Source: Methanobacteriota archaeon (GTDB lineage Archaea > Halobacteriota > Methanomicrobia > Methanomicrobiales > Methanoculleaceae). From it: a stretch of 64,000 bases of DNA. The stretch covers positions 818,025 to 882,024 of the forward strand of contig JAENYE010000001.1 in the NCBI GenBank assembly GCA_016841955.1, in the 5' to 3' direction. The notes beneath the pieces are model-generated. The model searched no databases and had not been told where the DNA came from. It was given only the letters and a program-made list of their open reading frames with translations. Shown piece after piece: positions 1-8,313 of the stretch (position 1 is its first letter; each line of letters starts with the position of its first letter). The translations under genes were made by a program, and so were the position numbers.

Positions 1-302
1 ATTACAGCAAGGACGATGCCCGGGCAACGGTCCTGATCCAGGACTCGGCCTACTATGACGTGGGCTACTGGGAGTCGTGGGATTCGCTCGTTTCGTTCGA
101 GACGAGCGAAGGTTACTACAAGCAGGGCCTGGTCAGCGGCCACCCGTCCTGGGAGTTCTTCACCAAACCCGACTCCTACGGTACCTGGGTCGGCGTGAAT
201 GAACGGTTCATGGTCTCTGTCAGTGTCGAAGGCGGGTCCAAGCAGGACCTCGATGCGTTCGTAAACGCCATCGACTACGGCGACATCGCGAACCTGAAGT
301 AA
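1..302 (+). CDS. C-terminal part of an uncharacterised protein (5' end outside window)
   Basis: The reading frame is open from the first base of the window and stops at 302, so only about the last 99 residues are visible. The fragment is rich in aromatic and acidic residues (Tyr, Trp, Asp) and has no membrane segment. The spacing of aromatics looks like the end of a soluble or exported beta-rich domain. I do not recognise the family. A GTG at 60 could act as a start, but the frame continues upstream without a break, so a truncated larger gene is more likely. The next gene is on the opposite strand and converges with it. Confidence 0.6.
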   Translation, partial: YSKDDARATVLIQDSAYYDVGYWESWDSLVSFETSEGYYKQGLVSGHPSWEFFTKPDSYGTWVGVNERFMVSVSVEGGSKQDLDAFVNAIDYGDIANLK

Positions 303-318
303 CCCTGAACCCTTCTTT

Positions 319-897
319 TTACTCCCCCGGCACGGCCGTGATGATGTAGTGGTACGGCCCTGATTCCGCCACCGTCCTGACCTCCAGCCCCGCCTCCGCC
401 ATCAGCGACGCCGCATGCTCCGGGCTGAACTTCTTTGCGGGCGGCGGGCCGAGGGGAAGGGGTTCCTTCTTCCAGTCCACGTCGACGATCACGCCGGTGT
501 TGAGCGCCATCCGCTTTGCGTTCGCGAGCACCCGGACCGGGTCGGCGAAGTCGTGGAGGTCGATGCCGAAGAAGACGACGTCCGCGCAACCGTTGCAGAG
601 GACGATCTCCTCGGCCATCCCCTGGCGGAGGACGACGTTGTCGAGCCCCCCGGAACGGGCCTTCTCCCGGAGCAGATCCAGCGCTTCGGCGTCGATATCG
701 ATCCCGCAGACACGGCCGCGCGGCCCGACGATCCGCGCCGCAGGGAGTGCGAAGAACCCGTCCCCGCACCCGACGTCGATGAAGGTGCCTCCGGGAGCAA
801 GCCCGATCTCCTCGAGGATGGATTCGGGGTGCTGCCAGCGCCGGCGGGCGGCCTCATCCTCGGAGGAGTGTCTCCGGGAACGCGTATGATGCACCAT
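319..897 (-). CDS. Class I SAM-dependent methyltransferase
   Basis: The 192-residue protein has the Rossmann methyltransferase core: motif I DVGCGDGFF near residues 41-49, an acidic end of strand 2 in GIDID near residue 65, and a motif IV-like region (FFGIDLHDF) where many family members carry the substrate loop. It should transfer a methyl group from S-adenosylmethionine to an unidentified small molecule, protein or metal. The N-terminal 25 residues are basic and probably disordered. It stands alone, convergent with the gene fragment at the window start. The substrate cannot be predicted. Confidence 0.85.
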   Translation of the reverse strand: MVHHTRSRRHSSEDEAARRRWQHPESILEEIGLAPGGTFIDVGCGDGFFALPAARIVGPRGRVCGIDIDAEALDLLREKARSGGLDNVVLRQGMAEEIVLCNGCADVVFFGIDLHDFADPVRVLANAKRMALNTGVIVDVDWKKEPLPLGPPPAKKFSPEHAASLMAEAGLEVRTVAESGPYHYIITAVPGE

Positions 898-939
898 GCC
901 GGTGTCGGGGCTTGCATCCCGGAAAAATCTGCCGCTCCC

Positions 940-1116
940 TCACTTCATCGCCTTGCGGATCTTCTCCTGCACTTCCGGCTGCTCCGGGTTCATCTGGTGG
1001 ACGGTCTGAACATGCCCCTCGACCCGCTTGATCAACTCGTTCTCGTTCTCTGCCTTCTCCTCAAACTCGCACTCAAGGCCAAGATCCTTGCACCTGAATG
1101 TCCGGACTTCCTGCAT
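940..1116 (-). CDS. DUF1059-family small protein
   Basis: I start this 58-residue protein at the ATG at 1116 because GGTGAG lies just upstream and the conserved domain begins there. An in-frame extension to 1218 adds only low-quality sequence. The N-terminus MQEVRTFRCKDLGLECEFEE, followed by a helical segment ending in HVQTVH, matches small DUF1059 proteins common in archaea. Two cysteines and the two histidines of HVQTVH could bind a metal, but that is inference. The function of the family is unknown. It is a single small gene between the methyltransferase and the ABC transporter genes. Confidence 0.75.
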   Translation of the reverse strand: MQEVRTFRCKDLGLECEFEEKAENENELIKRVEGHVQTVHQMNPEQPEVQEKIRKAMK

Positions 1117-1233
1117 GCCTCTCACCGGCCGGGGTTGTATACCTGGTGTAAGATAAAAATATCGTCGTCGGTTTTTCCTGTCCCCTCCCTCCGGTGCAGT
1201 CGGCAGGCCCGACCGCACCCGGGGGCGCCGGGA

Positions 1234-1941
1234 TTACGCCTCTCCGCCCGGGTGCGGTCCCCTCCCGCACTCCGTCATCTCTTCGATCAGCCCGTCCCGC
1301 AGGGTGACGACCCGGCAGAAGTACTCCTTATGCCAGTCCTCGTGCGAGACCATCACGATCGTCTGGTCGAGTTCCTCGTTCAGGCGGGCGAAGAGGTCGA
1401 GGATGCTCCTCGAGGTCTGGCTGTCCAGGTTGGCGCAGGGCTCGTCGGCGAGCAGGATGCTCGGGTTGTTCACGAGCGCCCGCGCGATCGCCACCCGCTG
1501 CTGTTCCCCGCCCGAGAGTTCGCTCTGCCGGTGGTCCATCCGGTCGCCGAGGCCGACCCGGCGAAGGATCTCGGCGCTTCTTTCGAGGTAATCTTCTTTC
1601 GATGCCCCCCTGACGAGCGACGTTAAGTAGACGTTCTCGATCGCAGTGAGTTCACCGATGAGCGCGTAGTCCTGGAAGACGTAGCCGAGCCGGTTCAGCC
1701 GGAAGAGGGTCCGCTGGCGATCGGAGAGGGCGAGGACATCGATCCCGTCGATCGTGACCCTGCCGAAGGTGGGGCGGTCGAGGAGCCCGAGGATGTGGAG
1801 GAGCGTCGACTTGCCGCTGCCGCTCGCTCCCGTTATCCCTACGAACTCTCCCCTGGCGACCTCGAGCGAGACGCCTCCGAGAGCGCGGACCTCCACCTTG
1901 CCCATCGTGTAGACCCTGGTGAGGTTCTCTGCGACGATCAC
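1234..1941 (-). CDS. ABC transporter ATP-binding protein (LolD/MacB type)
   Basis: The 235-residue ATPase has Walker A GASGSGKST, a Q-loop (VFQDYAL), signature LSGGEQQR, Walker B ILLADEP and an H-loop (MVSHE). These place it in the LolD/MacB/FtsE group that works with FtsX-fold permeases. I chose the GTG at 1941, which has GGGGGTGA upstream; the longer frame to 2085 reads through the permease gene and is noise. It starts 4 bases after the permease stop, so the two are almost surely translated together. With the permease and the secreted protein upstream it forms a mechanotransmission or export-type ABC system. Cargo unknown. Confidence 0.92.
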   Translation of the reverse strand: MIVAENLTRVYTMGKVEVRALGGVSLEVARGEFVGITGASGSGKSTLLHILGLLDRPTFGRVTIDGIDVLALSDRQRTLFRLNRLGYVFQDYALIGELTAIENVYLTSLVRGASKEDYLERSAEILRRVGLGDRMDHRQSELSGGEQQRVAIARALVNNPSILLADEPCANLDSQTSRSILDLFARLNEELDQTIVMVSHEDWHKEYFCRVVTLRDGLIEEMTECGRGPHPGGEA

Positions 1942-1945
1942 CTGT

Positions 1946-3157
1946 TCACCCCCTGATTGCGGAGAGGATATCCTCCCGGACGATCTGCCACGCCGGGATG
2001 TAGCCCGCCACCACCGAGACCGCAAAGAGGCTTGCGATGCTCCGGAGGACGGCCGGAGCCTCCACGACCGGGTAGACCGGGCCACCGGGGAAGACGAGCG
2101 GGTAGGCGGTCAGGTAGGTCGTCAGGCCGGCGTTCAGCGCCATTCCGACCAGTGCCCCGACTGCGGTGATGAAGAGCACCTGGAGGACGTAGGAGTTGAT
2201 GATGATCTGCTGGTCGATACCGATCGCCTTTAAGATCCCGATCTGCCGCCGCCGGTTCACGGTGTTGATGAAGATCACGATGAAGACCACCACGACGGCG
2301 ATGATCAGGCTGACGAGCGTCGAGATCGCGTTGATAATATTGAAACTCTGGATTGCCTGGTCGACGAATCCTCCTGCCTTCTCCTGGAATGTCCTGATCT
2401 CCTCCTGGATGCCGTAGGAGAGGAGTTCCATCTTGTACTCCTCTTCTCTGCCGTTGACCTCGGTCTTCACCAGGATCACGGACGCCTGGTCTTGAAGCCC
2501 CAGAACCTCGTTCATCTCGCGGCTGGTGACGAAGGCCGCCGTATCGACGCCGAAGGACTGGGTCTTGAAGATCCCCTTCACCCGGTAGGTTCGGGTCTCG
2601 CCGTTCGGGTAGGCTACCTCTACCGAATCGCCGACCCCGACTCCCCGGAGCGAAGGGAGGCCGCCTGCCTCCTCCCCCTCGACTCCTGCAAGGGTCGCGC
2701 CCATGACGATTGCGTCGGTGTCCCCGTTCGAGAGAAACTCCCCTTCGGTCATGTAATCGGCGATCTTCGTGACCGACCGCTCGTCCTCAGGCGTTATGCC
2801 ATAGAGTGTGCTTGCGGCGTTCCGGCCCCGGTAGAAGTAGGTCACTCCGGCGGTTATCCTGGCCGACGTGCCGACGATCCCCGGGATCCGTTCGACCGTC
2901 TGCTGAAGATCGGTCGCGTTGCCGATATATTGGCTCCCCTCCCGGGGTTCGATGACCAGATTCCCTAAGTTGAAGTCGATCGACTGGGCGTTGAAGGTCT
3001 CGACGACCCCGGAGATGATGGAGGGGAGGAAGACCAGGTTCACGAAGACGAGAGCGATGATCATGATGGTGAGGGCGAGCGTCCCTTTGCTCCCCCGGTG
3101 GATGGACTTCCATGCCAGGAACGCCGAGACCCTGAGGGCTGCAAACACGGCGGTCAC
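1946..3157 (-). CDS. ABC transporter permease, MacB/FtsX family
   Basis: The 403-residue protein has the MacB layout: one N-terminal membrane helix (about residues 20-50), a large extracytoplasmic domain (about 55-260) and three C-terminal helices (about 270-400) forming the FtsX fold. The cytoplasmic loop NRRRQIGILKAIG after the second helix is typical of FtsX-like permeases. Its start overlaps the stop of the upstream secreted protein (3154-3157) and its stop is 4 bases from the ATPase start, so the three genes form one operon. Likely role: drive release or movement of an extracytoplasmic substrate at the cell envelope. Confidence 0.9.
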   Translation of the reverse strand: MTAVFAALRVSAFLAWKSIHRGSKGTLALTIMIIALVFVNLVFLPSIISGVVETFNAQSIDFNLGNLVIEPREGSQYIGNATDLQQTVERIPGIVGTSARITAGVTYFYRGRNAASTLYGITPEDERSVTKIADYMTEGEFLSNGDTDAIVMGATLAGVEGEEAGGLPSLRGVGVGDSVEVAYPNGETRTYRVKGIFKTQSFGVDTAAFVTSREMNEVLGLQDQASVILVKTEVNGREEEYKMELLSYGIQEEIRTFQEKAGGFVDQAIQSFNIINAISTLVSLIIAVVVVFIVIFINTVNRRRQIGILKAIGIDQQIIINSYVLQVLFITAVGALVGMALNAGLTTYLTAYPLVFPGGPVYPVVEAPAVLRSIASLFAVSVVAGYIPAWQIVREDILSAIRG

Positions 3158-4431
3158 TGCTCCTTTCTTCTCCGGTACCAGAGGGCTGCGGCCACGATAA
3201 CGACGACGAGAACCGCTGCCGCGGCGGCAAGCAGCGGGAGCGTGTCCGGTTCGGCAACGATCAGGCTCAGGGCCTGCCGGGTCGTGTGCACCCCGTAGTC
3301 GTCGGTATGCCGGATGACGAGGGTGTAGTCAAACGTTCCCGCCTTGTCGGCCTGCAGGGTGAAGACGGCTGGCCCGTCGTTGCCGGGCTCTATCGTCCCG
3401 AGGAACGCTTCTTTCGTCCCGGGGAGATCCAGACCCTCGATCGTCGCCTGGACCGACTTTGCATCCGCCGTACCGGTGTTCTCGATCCGGATCGTCAGGT
3501 CCACCTGGCTCCCGACGGTGACCCGGGAGGGCTCGGTCCTGATGGAGGCGACGCCCATCTCGGCACGGCCGACGATGGGGATGCCGATCGTCGCCACCTG
3601 CCGGAACGGCGTCATGTCCGCGTTTCGGTAGTCGACGGTGACGATGACCGGTTCGAGCCCGAGCGGTGCGTTGGTGTCCGTCTCGAAGGTCAGGTTCAGG
3701 ACCGCGTCCTTCCCTGCTTCGAGTTTTGGGATGTAGTAGTTCTCCGCGCTCTGCGGCGTGATCGCGCCGGAGGTTGCGTTGACGTTGACGGAGACGTCGT
3801 TCGCACTTGCCTGGCCGTCGTTATGGAGGATCAGCGTGACGTTGAAGGGGTCGCCCGGGTCTACGGATGCCGGGACGGTCTTTTCAACCCGGAGCGCGGG
3901 CTTCTTGATCAGGGCGTATGCCGAGTTGACGTTCACCGGTATGGGATACCGCACACCGGCCCCGTCCCGCACCCGGACCCAGACCTCGGGGAAGTAGATC
4001 CCTTCCTCTCCGGGGGCGCGTATCTGGAATGTGAGCGGGAAGGACTGGCCGGGGCCGATCTCGCCGACGTCCTGGAAACTCCCGGTCAGGACCTCGATAT
4101 CTTTGCTGCTTAAGAGCACATTCTCGATGTAGGCGTTCTCCGGCGTCTCCGTCGAGGTGTTCGCCTCCCCGGTACCGGTGTCCAGCCGGATGTTGAGCGG
4201 CGATCCCGTGGTTACGGGGGCGGTGCTCGTGAGCACCACCGTGATCGTCCCTTCGTCCCCGGGCATCAGGACGGCGGGGGTGACGGTGTAGTTGGAGACG
4301 ATCACCGTCGGGGCGGCCGCGGACGCCGCTGCCGGGACGAGCACAAGAATGAGAATGAGTGCGCCCGGGATACAACCGATCGTTCGCCTCCCCATGCCCC
4401 TCGGGGGAGCAGCCGCGGGTTTCTGGACCAT
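3154..4431 (-). CDS. Secreted CARDB/S-layer-like protein with C-terminal membrane anchor
   Basis: The 425-residue protein begins with a signal peptide (basic start, hydrophobic stretch GALILILVLVPAAASA) and ends with a hydrophobic helix followed by WYRRRKEQ, so it is exported and anchored. Between them are repeated Ig-like beta domains of the CARDB/COG1361 type with phrases such as VDPGDPFNVTLILHNDGQASA. I chose the ATG at 4431 because GGAGGG precedes it and the signal peptide starts there. It is the first gene of the operon with the MacB-like permease and ATPase, and in many archaea such proteins are the extracytoplasmic partner of that transporter. Confidence 0.85.
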   Translation of the reverse strand: MVQKPAAAPPRGMGRRTIGCIPGALILILVLVPAAASAAAPTVIVSNYTVTPAVLMPGDEGTITVVLTSTAPVTTGSPLNIRLDTGTGEANTSTETPENAYIENVLLSSKDIEVLTGSFQDVGEIGPGQSFPLTFQIRAPGEEGIYFPEVWVRVRDGAGVRYPIPVNVNSAYALIKKPALRVEKTVPASVDPGDPFNVTLILHNDGQASANDVSVNVNATSGAITPQSAENYYIPKLEAGKDAVLNLTFETDTNAPLGLEPVIVTVDYRNADMTPFRQVATIGIPIVGRAEMGVASIRTEPSRVTVGSQVDLTIRIENTGTADAKSVQATIEGLDLPGTKEAFLGTIEPGNDGPAVFTLQADKAGTFDYTLVIRHTDDYGVHTTRQALSLIVAEPDTLPLLAAAAAVLVVVIVAAALWYRRRKEQ

Positions 4432-4479
4432 CTCTCTTCCCTCCTGGATAGGGATCTTCGGAGCCCCAGAGTCCCTGAT

Positions 4480-4492
4480 GTTTATATATAAC
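4480..4492 (-). promoter_or_regulatory. TATA box of the CARDB-permease-ATPase operon
   Basis: On the minus strand the stretch reads TTATATATAAAC, a near-ideal archaeal TATA box. It lies about 55 bases upstream of the ATG at 4431, which allows transcription to start near 4460 and a short leader carrying the GGAGGG ribosome binding site. Confidence 0.6.
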
Positions 4493-4872
4493 CGTTGTGC
4501 ATGGCTACCCCTCCGGGTCAGGGTAGTGCGGCACACCGGGTACCCCTGAAAACATTTTTATGCTCTACAAAATATATTGGGTTCGGGATACGGACGGGCC
4601 GGTACGGGATCGGTTCACCGGACGAGTGGTCGCAGACATACCTCCATTCATGTTGCAACGCTCTATACCTCTCTATACGTCATCATAATCCGGTGCTCGT
4701 AACACCGTGCTGCTCTCCGTTCTCACTCATCAGTCCACCACCTTTTTTCCCCAATGCCGGGAAGCGCCGTGAACGCAGGCGAACCGGGCCATCCGAAGAG
4801 TAACTCCCCGGTCATGAGCTGTCTTTATGTTCTTCTGGCGGTATACTCCGTCCACGTTCTAAGGGGGAAGAG
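4493..4872. other. Intergenic region between divergent genes
   Basis: About 380 bases without a convincing gene. It is AT-richer than the flanks, with runs such as the T-rich stretch near 4553 and a second near 4741. It probably holds the promoter of the small plus-strand gene at 4873. I see no RNA gene and no member of the hairpin repeat family here. Confidence 0.5.
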
Positions 4873-5073
4873 ATGGAGACGACCCAATGGCTGGTGACGC
4901 TGACGTTCAGGGTGACGGTAAGCGGTGTCCGGTCGAAGGATGATTCGGTGGCTGCAGGCCTGGAACAACTCAAACAGGGGCTCTGCAGCGGAAAAGACGT
5001 CCCGATGGAGGCGAGTGTCCGGAGGATCACGAATATCATCGAGGAGGAGCCGATCTTCGGCGTGAAGTGGTGA
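4873..5073 (+). CDS. Small hypothetical protein (66 aa)
   Basis: An ATG preceded by AAGGGGGAAGAG opens a 66-residue frame with balanced composition: an N-terminal beta-like stretch (QWLVTLTFRVTVSGVRS), a central helix and a C-terminal IFGVKW. The good ribosome binding site and coding-like composition support it. I do not recognise a family. It lies just upstream of, and on the same strand as, the 2H phosphoesterase-like gene. Confidence 0.55.
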   Translation: METTQWLVTLTFRVTVSGVRSKDDSVAAGLEQLKQGLCSGKDVPMEASVRRITNIIEEEPIFGVKW

Positions 5074-5145
5074 GCGGGGCCCGGCGTGAACCGGCCGCCG
5101 GTCCCGGGGAAAACTCTTTTCTACATCTCCCGCCTGTTCGGCCCC

Positions 5146-5808
5146 ATGTACGAACTTCACGATACGGTTGCCATCGATGTCGTCCTCCTGCCGCCCGGGC
5201 CGATCATGGACATGGCGATCGGTGCGAACCGGGCCCTGCTCGCCGGCAACCCGGACGGAGGGATACGCCTCGATAGAGCAAACTGCCTCCCGCACGTCTC
5301 GGTCGCGATGCTCCCGGCGCGGCGCGGCGATATCCCGGAGATCACCGCGAAGGTGGACCGGATTGCCCGGCGGTGCTCCCCCGTGGCCATGACCCTCGAT
5401 GCCGTCGCAAAACACCGCTCAAGCATGGGAGGGACCGTCTCTGCGTTCCACATCCTCCGGGCGGAGATCCTCCAGCTCCTTCACAAGACCGTGATGAACG
5501 CCTTAAAGCCGCATCAGGCACCCCCGGCCGGGCCCCTGATGTTTGCAGGGGAGGTGTCCGCGTCGTCCGTCGACTGCCTCCTCCGGTTCCCAAAGACCTC
5601 TGCGTATGAGCACTACTCGCCGCACATCACGCTCGGGTTCGGCGACCTTCCCGAGATCATCCCCGGAATCGACTTTCCCGTCCGGTTCGAGGCGACCAAG
5701 GCCGCCGTCTGCCATCTGGGCAGCCACTGCACCTGCCGGCGGGTTCTCGCCGAATTCGATCTCGGGACCCGGACGCCCGCCGCCCGTGGCAGGACGGTCC
5801 GTCGCTAG
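5146..5808 (+). CDS. 2H phosphoesterase / 2'-5' RNA ligase-like protein
   Basis: The 220-residue protein carries two H-x-[ST] motifs about 120 residues apart, HVS (LPHVSVAML) and HIT (SPHITLGFG). This is the hallmark of the 2H phosphoesterase superfamily, which acts on 2'-5' or cyclic phosphodiester bonds in RNA or nucleotides. I place the start at the ATG at 5146 because upstream residues in the longer frame (from 5086) are GC-driven and have no ribosome site; the AT-rich TCTTTTCTACA about 25 bases before the ATG suggests leaderless transcription. The substrate is unknown, and tRNA splicing or cyclic nucleotide turnover are both possible. The basic C-terminal tail may be disordered. Confidence 0.75.
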   Translation: MYELHDTVAIDVVLLPPGPIMDMAIGANRALLAGNPDGGIRLDRANCLPHVSVAMLPARRGDIPEITAKVDRIARRCSPVAMTLDAVAKHRSSMGGTVSAFHILRAEILQLLHKTVMNALKPHQAPPAGPLMFAGEVSASSVDCLLRFPKTSAYEHYSPHITLGFGDLPEIIPGIDFPVRFEATKAAVCHLGSHCTCRRVLAEFDLGTRTPAARGRTVRR

Positions 5809-5816
5809 GCGGCGCG

Positions 5817-6209
5817 TTACAGCAGCAGCACCTTCACGTACGGCCTTCTACAGAGGACGCATCCGGAGTAGCGGTCGATCGTCCCGGTCTCCAGGACCTC
5901 GACCACCGGGGGCTCCTGACGCATGCTGTCTGCAAACCCCGGATCGTGCTCCGCCAACACCTGCAGAAAAACCTGCAGCGGCATGAACGGCCGGGCCTGC
6001 ACCGGGACGATCCGGAAGTCCGCATGGTCCGCATCGAGCGTCGAGTTCCGGGCGAGTTCTTCGTCGAAGTAGAGGATGACCTCTAACTCGTGGCGTTCCT
6101 GCAGGTCCTTCAAGCGATCGAGCCCGAGCCGCACGCCGACTGCGAGGCCGGTTAGTCCGAGTTCCTCCGGTTCCCCGGGGGAGAAGGCCGCATATCCTGA
6201 TTCCGTCAT
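5817..6209 (-). CDS. Conserved hypothetical protein (130 aa)
   Basis: The ATG at 6209 is preceded by GAGGAG at good spacing. The protein is acidic and soluble, with a possible mixed alpha/beta domain (HELEVILYFDEELARNS followed by DFRIVPVQARPFMPLQVFL) and a CVLC pair near the C-terminus in SGCVLCRRPYVKVLLL. No catalytic motif is clear to me. It converges with the 2H phosphoesterase-like gene, with 8 bases between the stops. Confidence 0.65.
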   Translation of the reverse strand: MTESGYAAFSPGEPEELGLTGLAVGVRLGLDRLKDLQERHELEVILYFDEELARNSTLDADHADFRIVPVQARPFMPLQVFLQVLAEHDPGFADSMRQEPPVVEVLETGTIDRYSGCVLCRRPYVKVLLL

Positions 6210-6367
6210 GGTAGCACTCCTCTAGAGTGGTTTCACGGGAAGCGTCTTCTTTCCTCCGGCCGCCGCGGGGATAATCGCTCCCGGATTACCTCCCGCCCTC
6301 CCGCAAAACCGGGAGGAAGAAAATCTTTTCTTCCTTCCGGCGCACCCGGTGCGATCGTGACGAGAGC

Positions 6368-6937
6368 ATGACCGCCCCCCTTCCGGCACTCTCCGGGGTC
6401 CTGGTCCGGGAGGTCCGGGCCGAGACCGTTATCGGCGCCCCGCCCGCGGTCGTCTGGCGGGTGCTGACCGACTTCGCCTCCTACCCCGACTGGAACCCGT
6501 TCATCCTGTCGATCGAGGGGAAACCCTGGGTGGGAACACGCCTTTCGGTCGAGATCCGGCCTCCGGGAAGGAAGAGCATGCGGTTTCGGCCGAGGGTGCT
6601 GCGGGTCGCGAAAGACCACGAGCTCCGGTGGATCGGCCGCGTCCTGATCGCAGGGGTCTTCGACGGCGAGCACCGGTTCACCATCATCCCCGAGGGCGAC
6701 GGTTCCCTGTTCGTCCAGGCCGAGGTCTTCACCGGGCTGCTGGTGCCCGCCGTCGACTTCACCGGCACCTTCCGGGCGACCCATCTCGGGTTCCTGCTCA
6801 TGAACCGGGCGCTCAGGGAGCGAGCTGAATGCGACGGACGGAACGTCCGGAGCTCGAGCACCGGAGGTGCGAGTTGCGACTGGCGGGAGCGTAGCGACCG
6901 GCAGGAGCATGAGAAGACCGAAGGTCTTCGAGCGTGA
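6368..6937 (+). CDS. SRPBCC (START-like) protein whose C-terminus runs into a hairpin repeat
   Basis: Residues 1-155 form an SRPBCC fold: the opening strand VREVRAETVIGAPPAVVWRVLTDFASYPDWNPFI is typical of the polyketide-cyclase/CoxG-like branch, and the end MNRALRERAE is the usual C-terminal helix. The family binds hydrophobic ligands in an internal cavity. The last 35 or so codons lie inside hairpin repeat array A (6822-6992) and read as low-complexity Arg/Ser/Gly sequence. The natural stop was therefore probably lost when the repeat arrived, and the present stop at 6937 lies within the repeat. Confidence 0.8.
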   Translation: MTAPLPALSGVLVREVRAETVIGAPPAVVWRVLTDFASYPDWNPFILSIEGKPWVGTRLSVEIRPPGRKSMRFRPRVLRVAKDHELRWIGRVLIAGVFDGEHRFTIIPEGDGSLFVQAEVFTGLLVPAVDFTGTFRATHLGFLLMNRALRERAECDGRNVRSSSTGGASCDWRERSDRQEHEKTEGLRA

Positions 6938-6992
6938 CTGGCGGAGCGTGACTGGCCGGAGCATGAGCACCGAAGGTGCGAGCGGAACGCCC
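6822..6992. repeat. Modular hairpin repeat, array A
   Basis: A run of short perfect inverted repeats: GGACG-GAA-CGTCC (6836-6848), GCACC-GGA-GGTGC (6858-6870), GAAGACC-GAA-GGTCTTC (6913-6929) and GCACC-GAA-GGTGC (6967-6979), joined by linkers such as GAGCATGAG. Loops are GAA or GGA while stems change. The left part overlaps the 3' end of the SRPBCC gene. Confidence 0.85.
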
Positions 6993-7133
6993 TCGGGAAA
7001 CCTTCTTAACCCGGACGTTCCCAGTATCTGCAATGAATCCGTTCACGGCCCCGTTCCTCCGCCGGGGCGAGGTCTCCGCCGCCGTTGTGCCGGTTACCTC
7101 CCGGACCCTCCTTTCCCGGGGTGAACGCCGCAC

Positions 7134-7973
7134 ATGAGGCTGACGGTCCTCGTGGATAACGCCACCCTCACCGACCGCTACTTCCTCGCGGAACCCGGGC
7201 TCTCGATCTACCTCGAGGACGGAGGAACTCGCGTCCTCTTCGATGCCGGTTACTCGGGCATTCTCGTCGCCAACGCCCGGAAGATGGGGATCGACCTCCT
7301 CCGCGTCGAGGAGATTGTTATCTCCCACGGCCATCTCGACCACACCTGGGGTCTCGACGCTCTCGTCAGGCTCCATACCGAGGCTATCCTCGAGGGCCGG
7401 GAGCGGGTCGAGCCCACGTTCATCGCCCATCCCGATGCGTTCCTCACCCGGAGCTGCGGCGGCGTCGGGGAGATCGGGTGCCACCTCTCGGTCGAGGAAC
7501 TCTTCCGGCACGGGAAGGTCCTCCTCACCGCGGGCCCCCTCTGGCTGACGGAGAACCTGGTCTTCCTCGGCGAGATCGAGCGGCGGTTTGAGTTCGAACA
7601 GGCACCTTCGTGTGGCTACATCTACACCTCCGACGGTATCCGGGACGACACCGTCACCGACGACACCGCGCTCGCCTGCAAGACCCCGGAGGGGCTCGTC
7701 GTCATAACCGGCTGCTCTCACGCGGGCGTCTGCTCGATCGTCGAGCAGGCGCGCGAGGTCTGCGACGAGGACCGGGTCGCCGACGTCATCGGCGGGTTCC
7801 ACCTCCTCGACGCGCCGCCGGAGCAGATGCAGGGAATCCTCGACTACTTCTCGGAGGTGCAGCCGGCGGCCCTCCACCCCTGCCACTGCACCGACCTTGC
7901 GGCAAAGATTGCTCTCTCGAAGGTAGCGGACGTCCGGGAGACCGGCGTCGGGCTGCACCTGGAGTACGGGTGA
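7134..7973 (+). CDS. Metallo-beta-lactamase-fold hydrolase (COG1237 type)
   Basis: The 279-residue protein has the zinc-binding motif SHGHLDH, a later TGCSHAG and a C-terminal HPCHCTD, the pattern of COG1237. That group includes archaeal proteins linked to the synthesis of dihydropterin-ribofuranosylaminobenzene phosphate in methanopterin biosynthesis, but the exact reaction is not settled from sequence. The ATG has GGGGTGA 8 bases upstream. The gene stands between two hairpin repeat arrays (A upstream, B downstream), with no operon partner. A second member of the fold lies at 36059. Confidence 0.85.
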   Translation: MRLTVLVDNATLTDRYFLAEPGLSIYLEDGGTRVLFDAGYSGILVANARKMGIDLLRVEEIVISHGHLDHTWGLDALVRLHTEAILEGRERVEPTFIAHPDAFLTRSCGGVGEIGCHLSVEELFRHGKVLLTAGPLWLTENLVFLGEIERRFEFEQAPSCGYIYTSDGIRDDTVTDDTALACKTPEGLVVITGCSHAGVCSIVEQAREVCDEDRVADVIGGFHLLDAPPEQMQGILDYFSEVQPAALHPCHCTDLAAKIALSKVADVRETGVGLHLEYG

Positions 7974-8057
7974 GTCAGGGGGCGAGTTCCCGGAACCCGG
8001 GTTCTGTAGACACCCTCTTCCTGAGGTCAAATCCCCTCCCAATGATCCATGCATTAC

Positions 8058-8225
8058 TGGCTTACGCGAAGGTGCGAAGAGGAGTTACTCTCAGCGACAT
8101 ACCGAACTTCGCGTTCTTCGCACCTGACGGTGCTCATGCTCTGTTCCGTTGGAACGTCGCACTTCGCGGCTTCGCGTGAGACTTTTTGCTATCTCTATGA
8201 CAACCTCACGCGAAGCCGCGAAGGG
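8058..8225. repeat. Modular hairpin repeat, array B, with 19-bp mirrored core
   Basis: Modules GCACC-TGAC-GGTGC (8120-8133) and GTTCC-GTT-GGAAC (8143-8155) lead into CTTCGCGGCTTCGCGTGAG (8162-8180). Its exact reverse complement follows at 8205-8223 after a 24-base AT-richer spacer. The element fills most of the gap between the hydrolase and aminopeptidase genes, which converge. If transcribed, the core would form a very stable stem-loop. Confidence 0.85.
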
Positions 8226-8313
8226 AAGTATCAACATGCTCCTATCCTCTCTGGGTTGCACCTGCCGCTATGAGCGAATCCTCCTCCACCCATCTGAAGA
8301 TGTTGAGGCGTTC

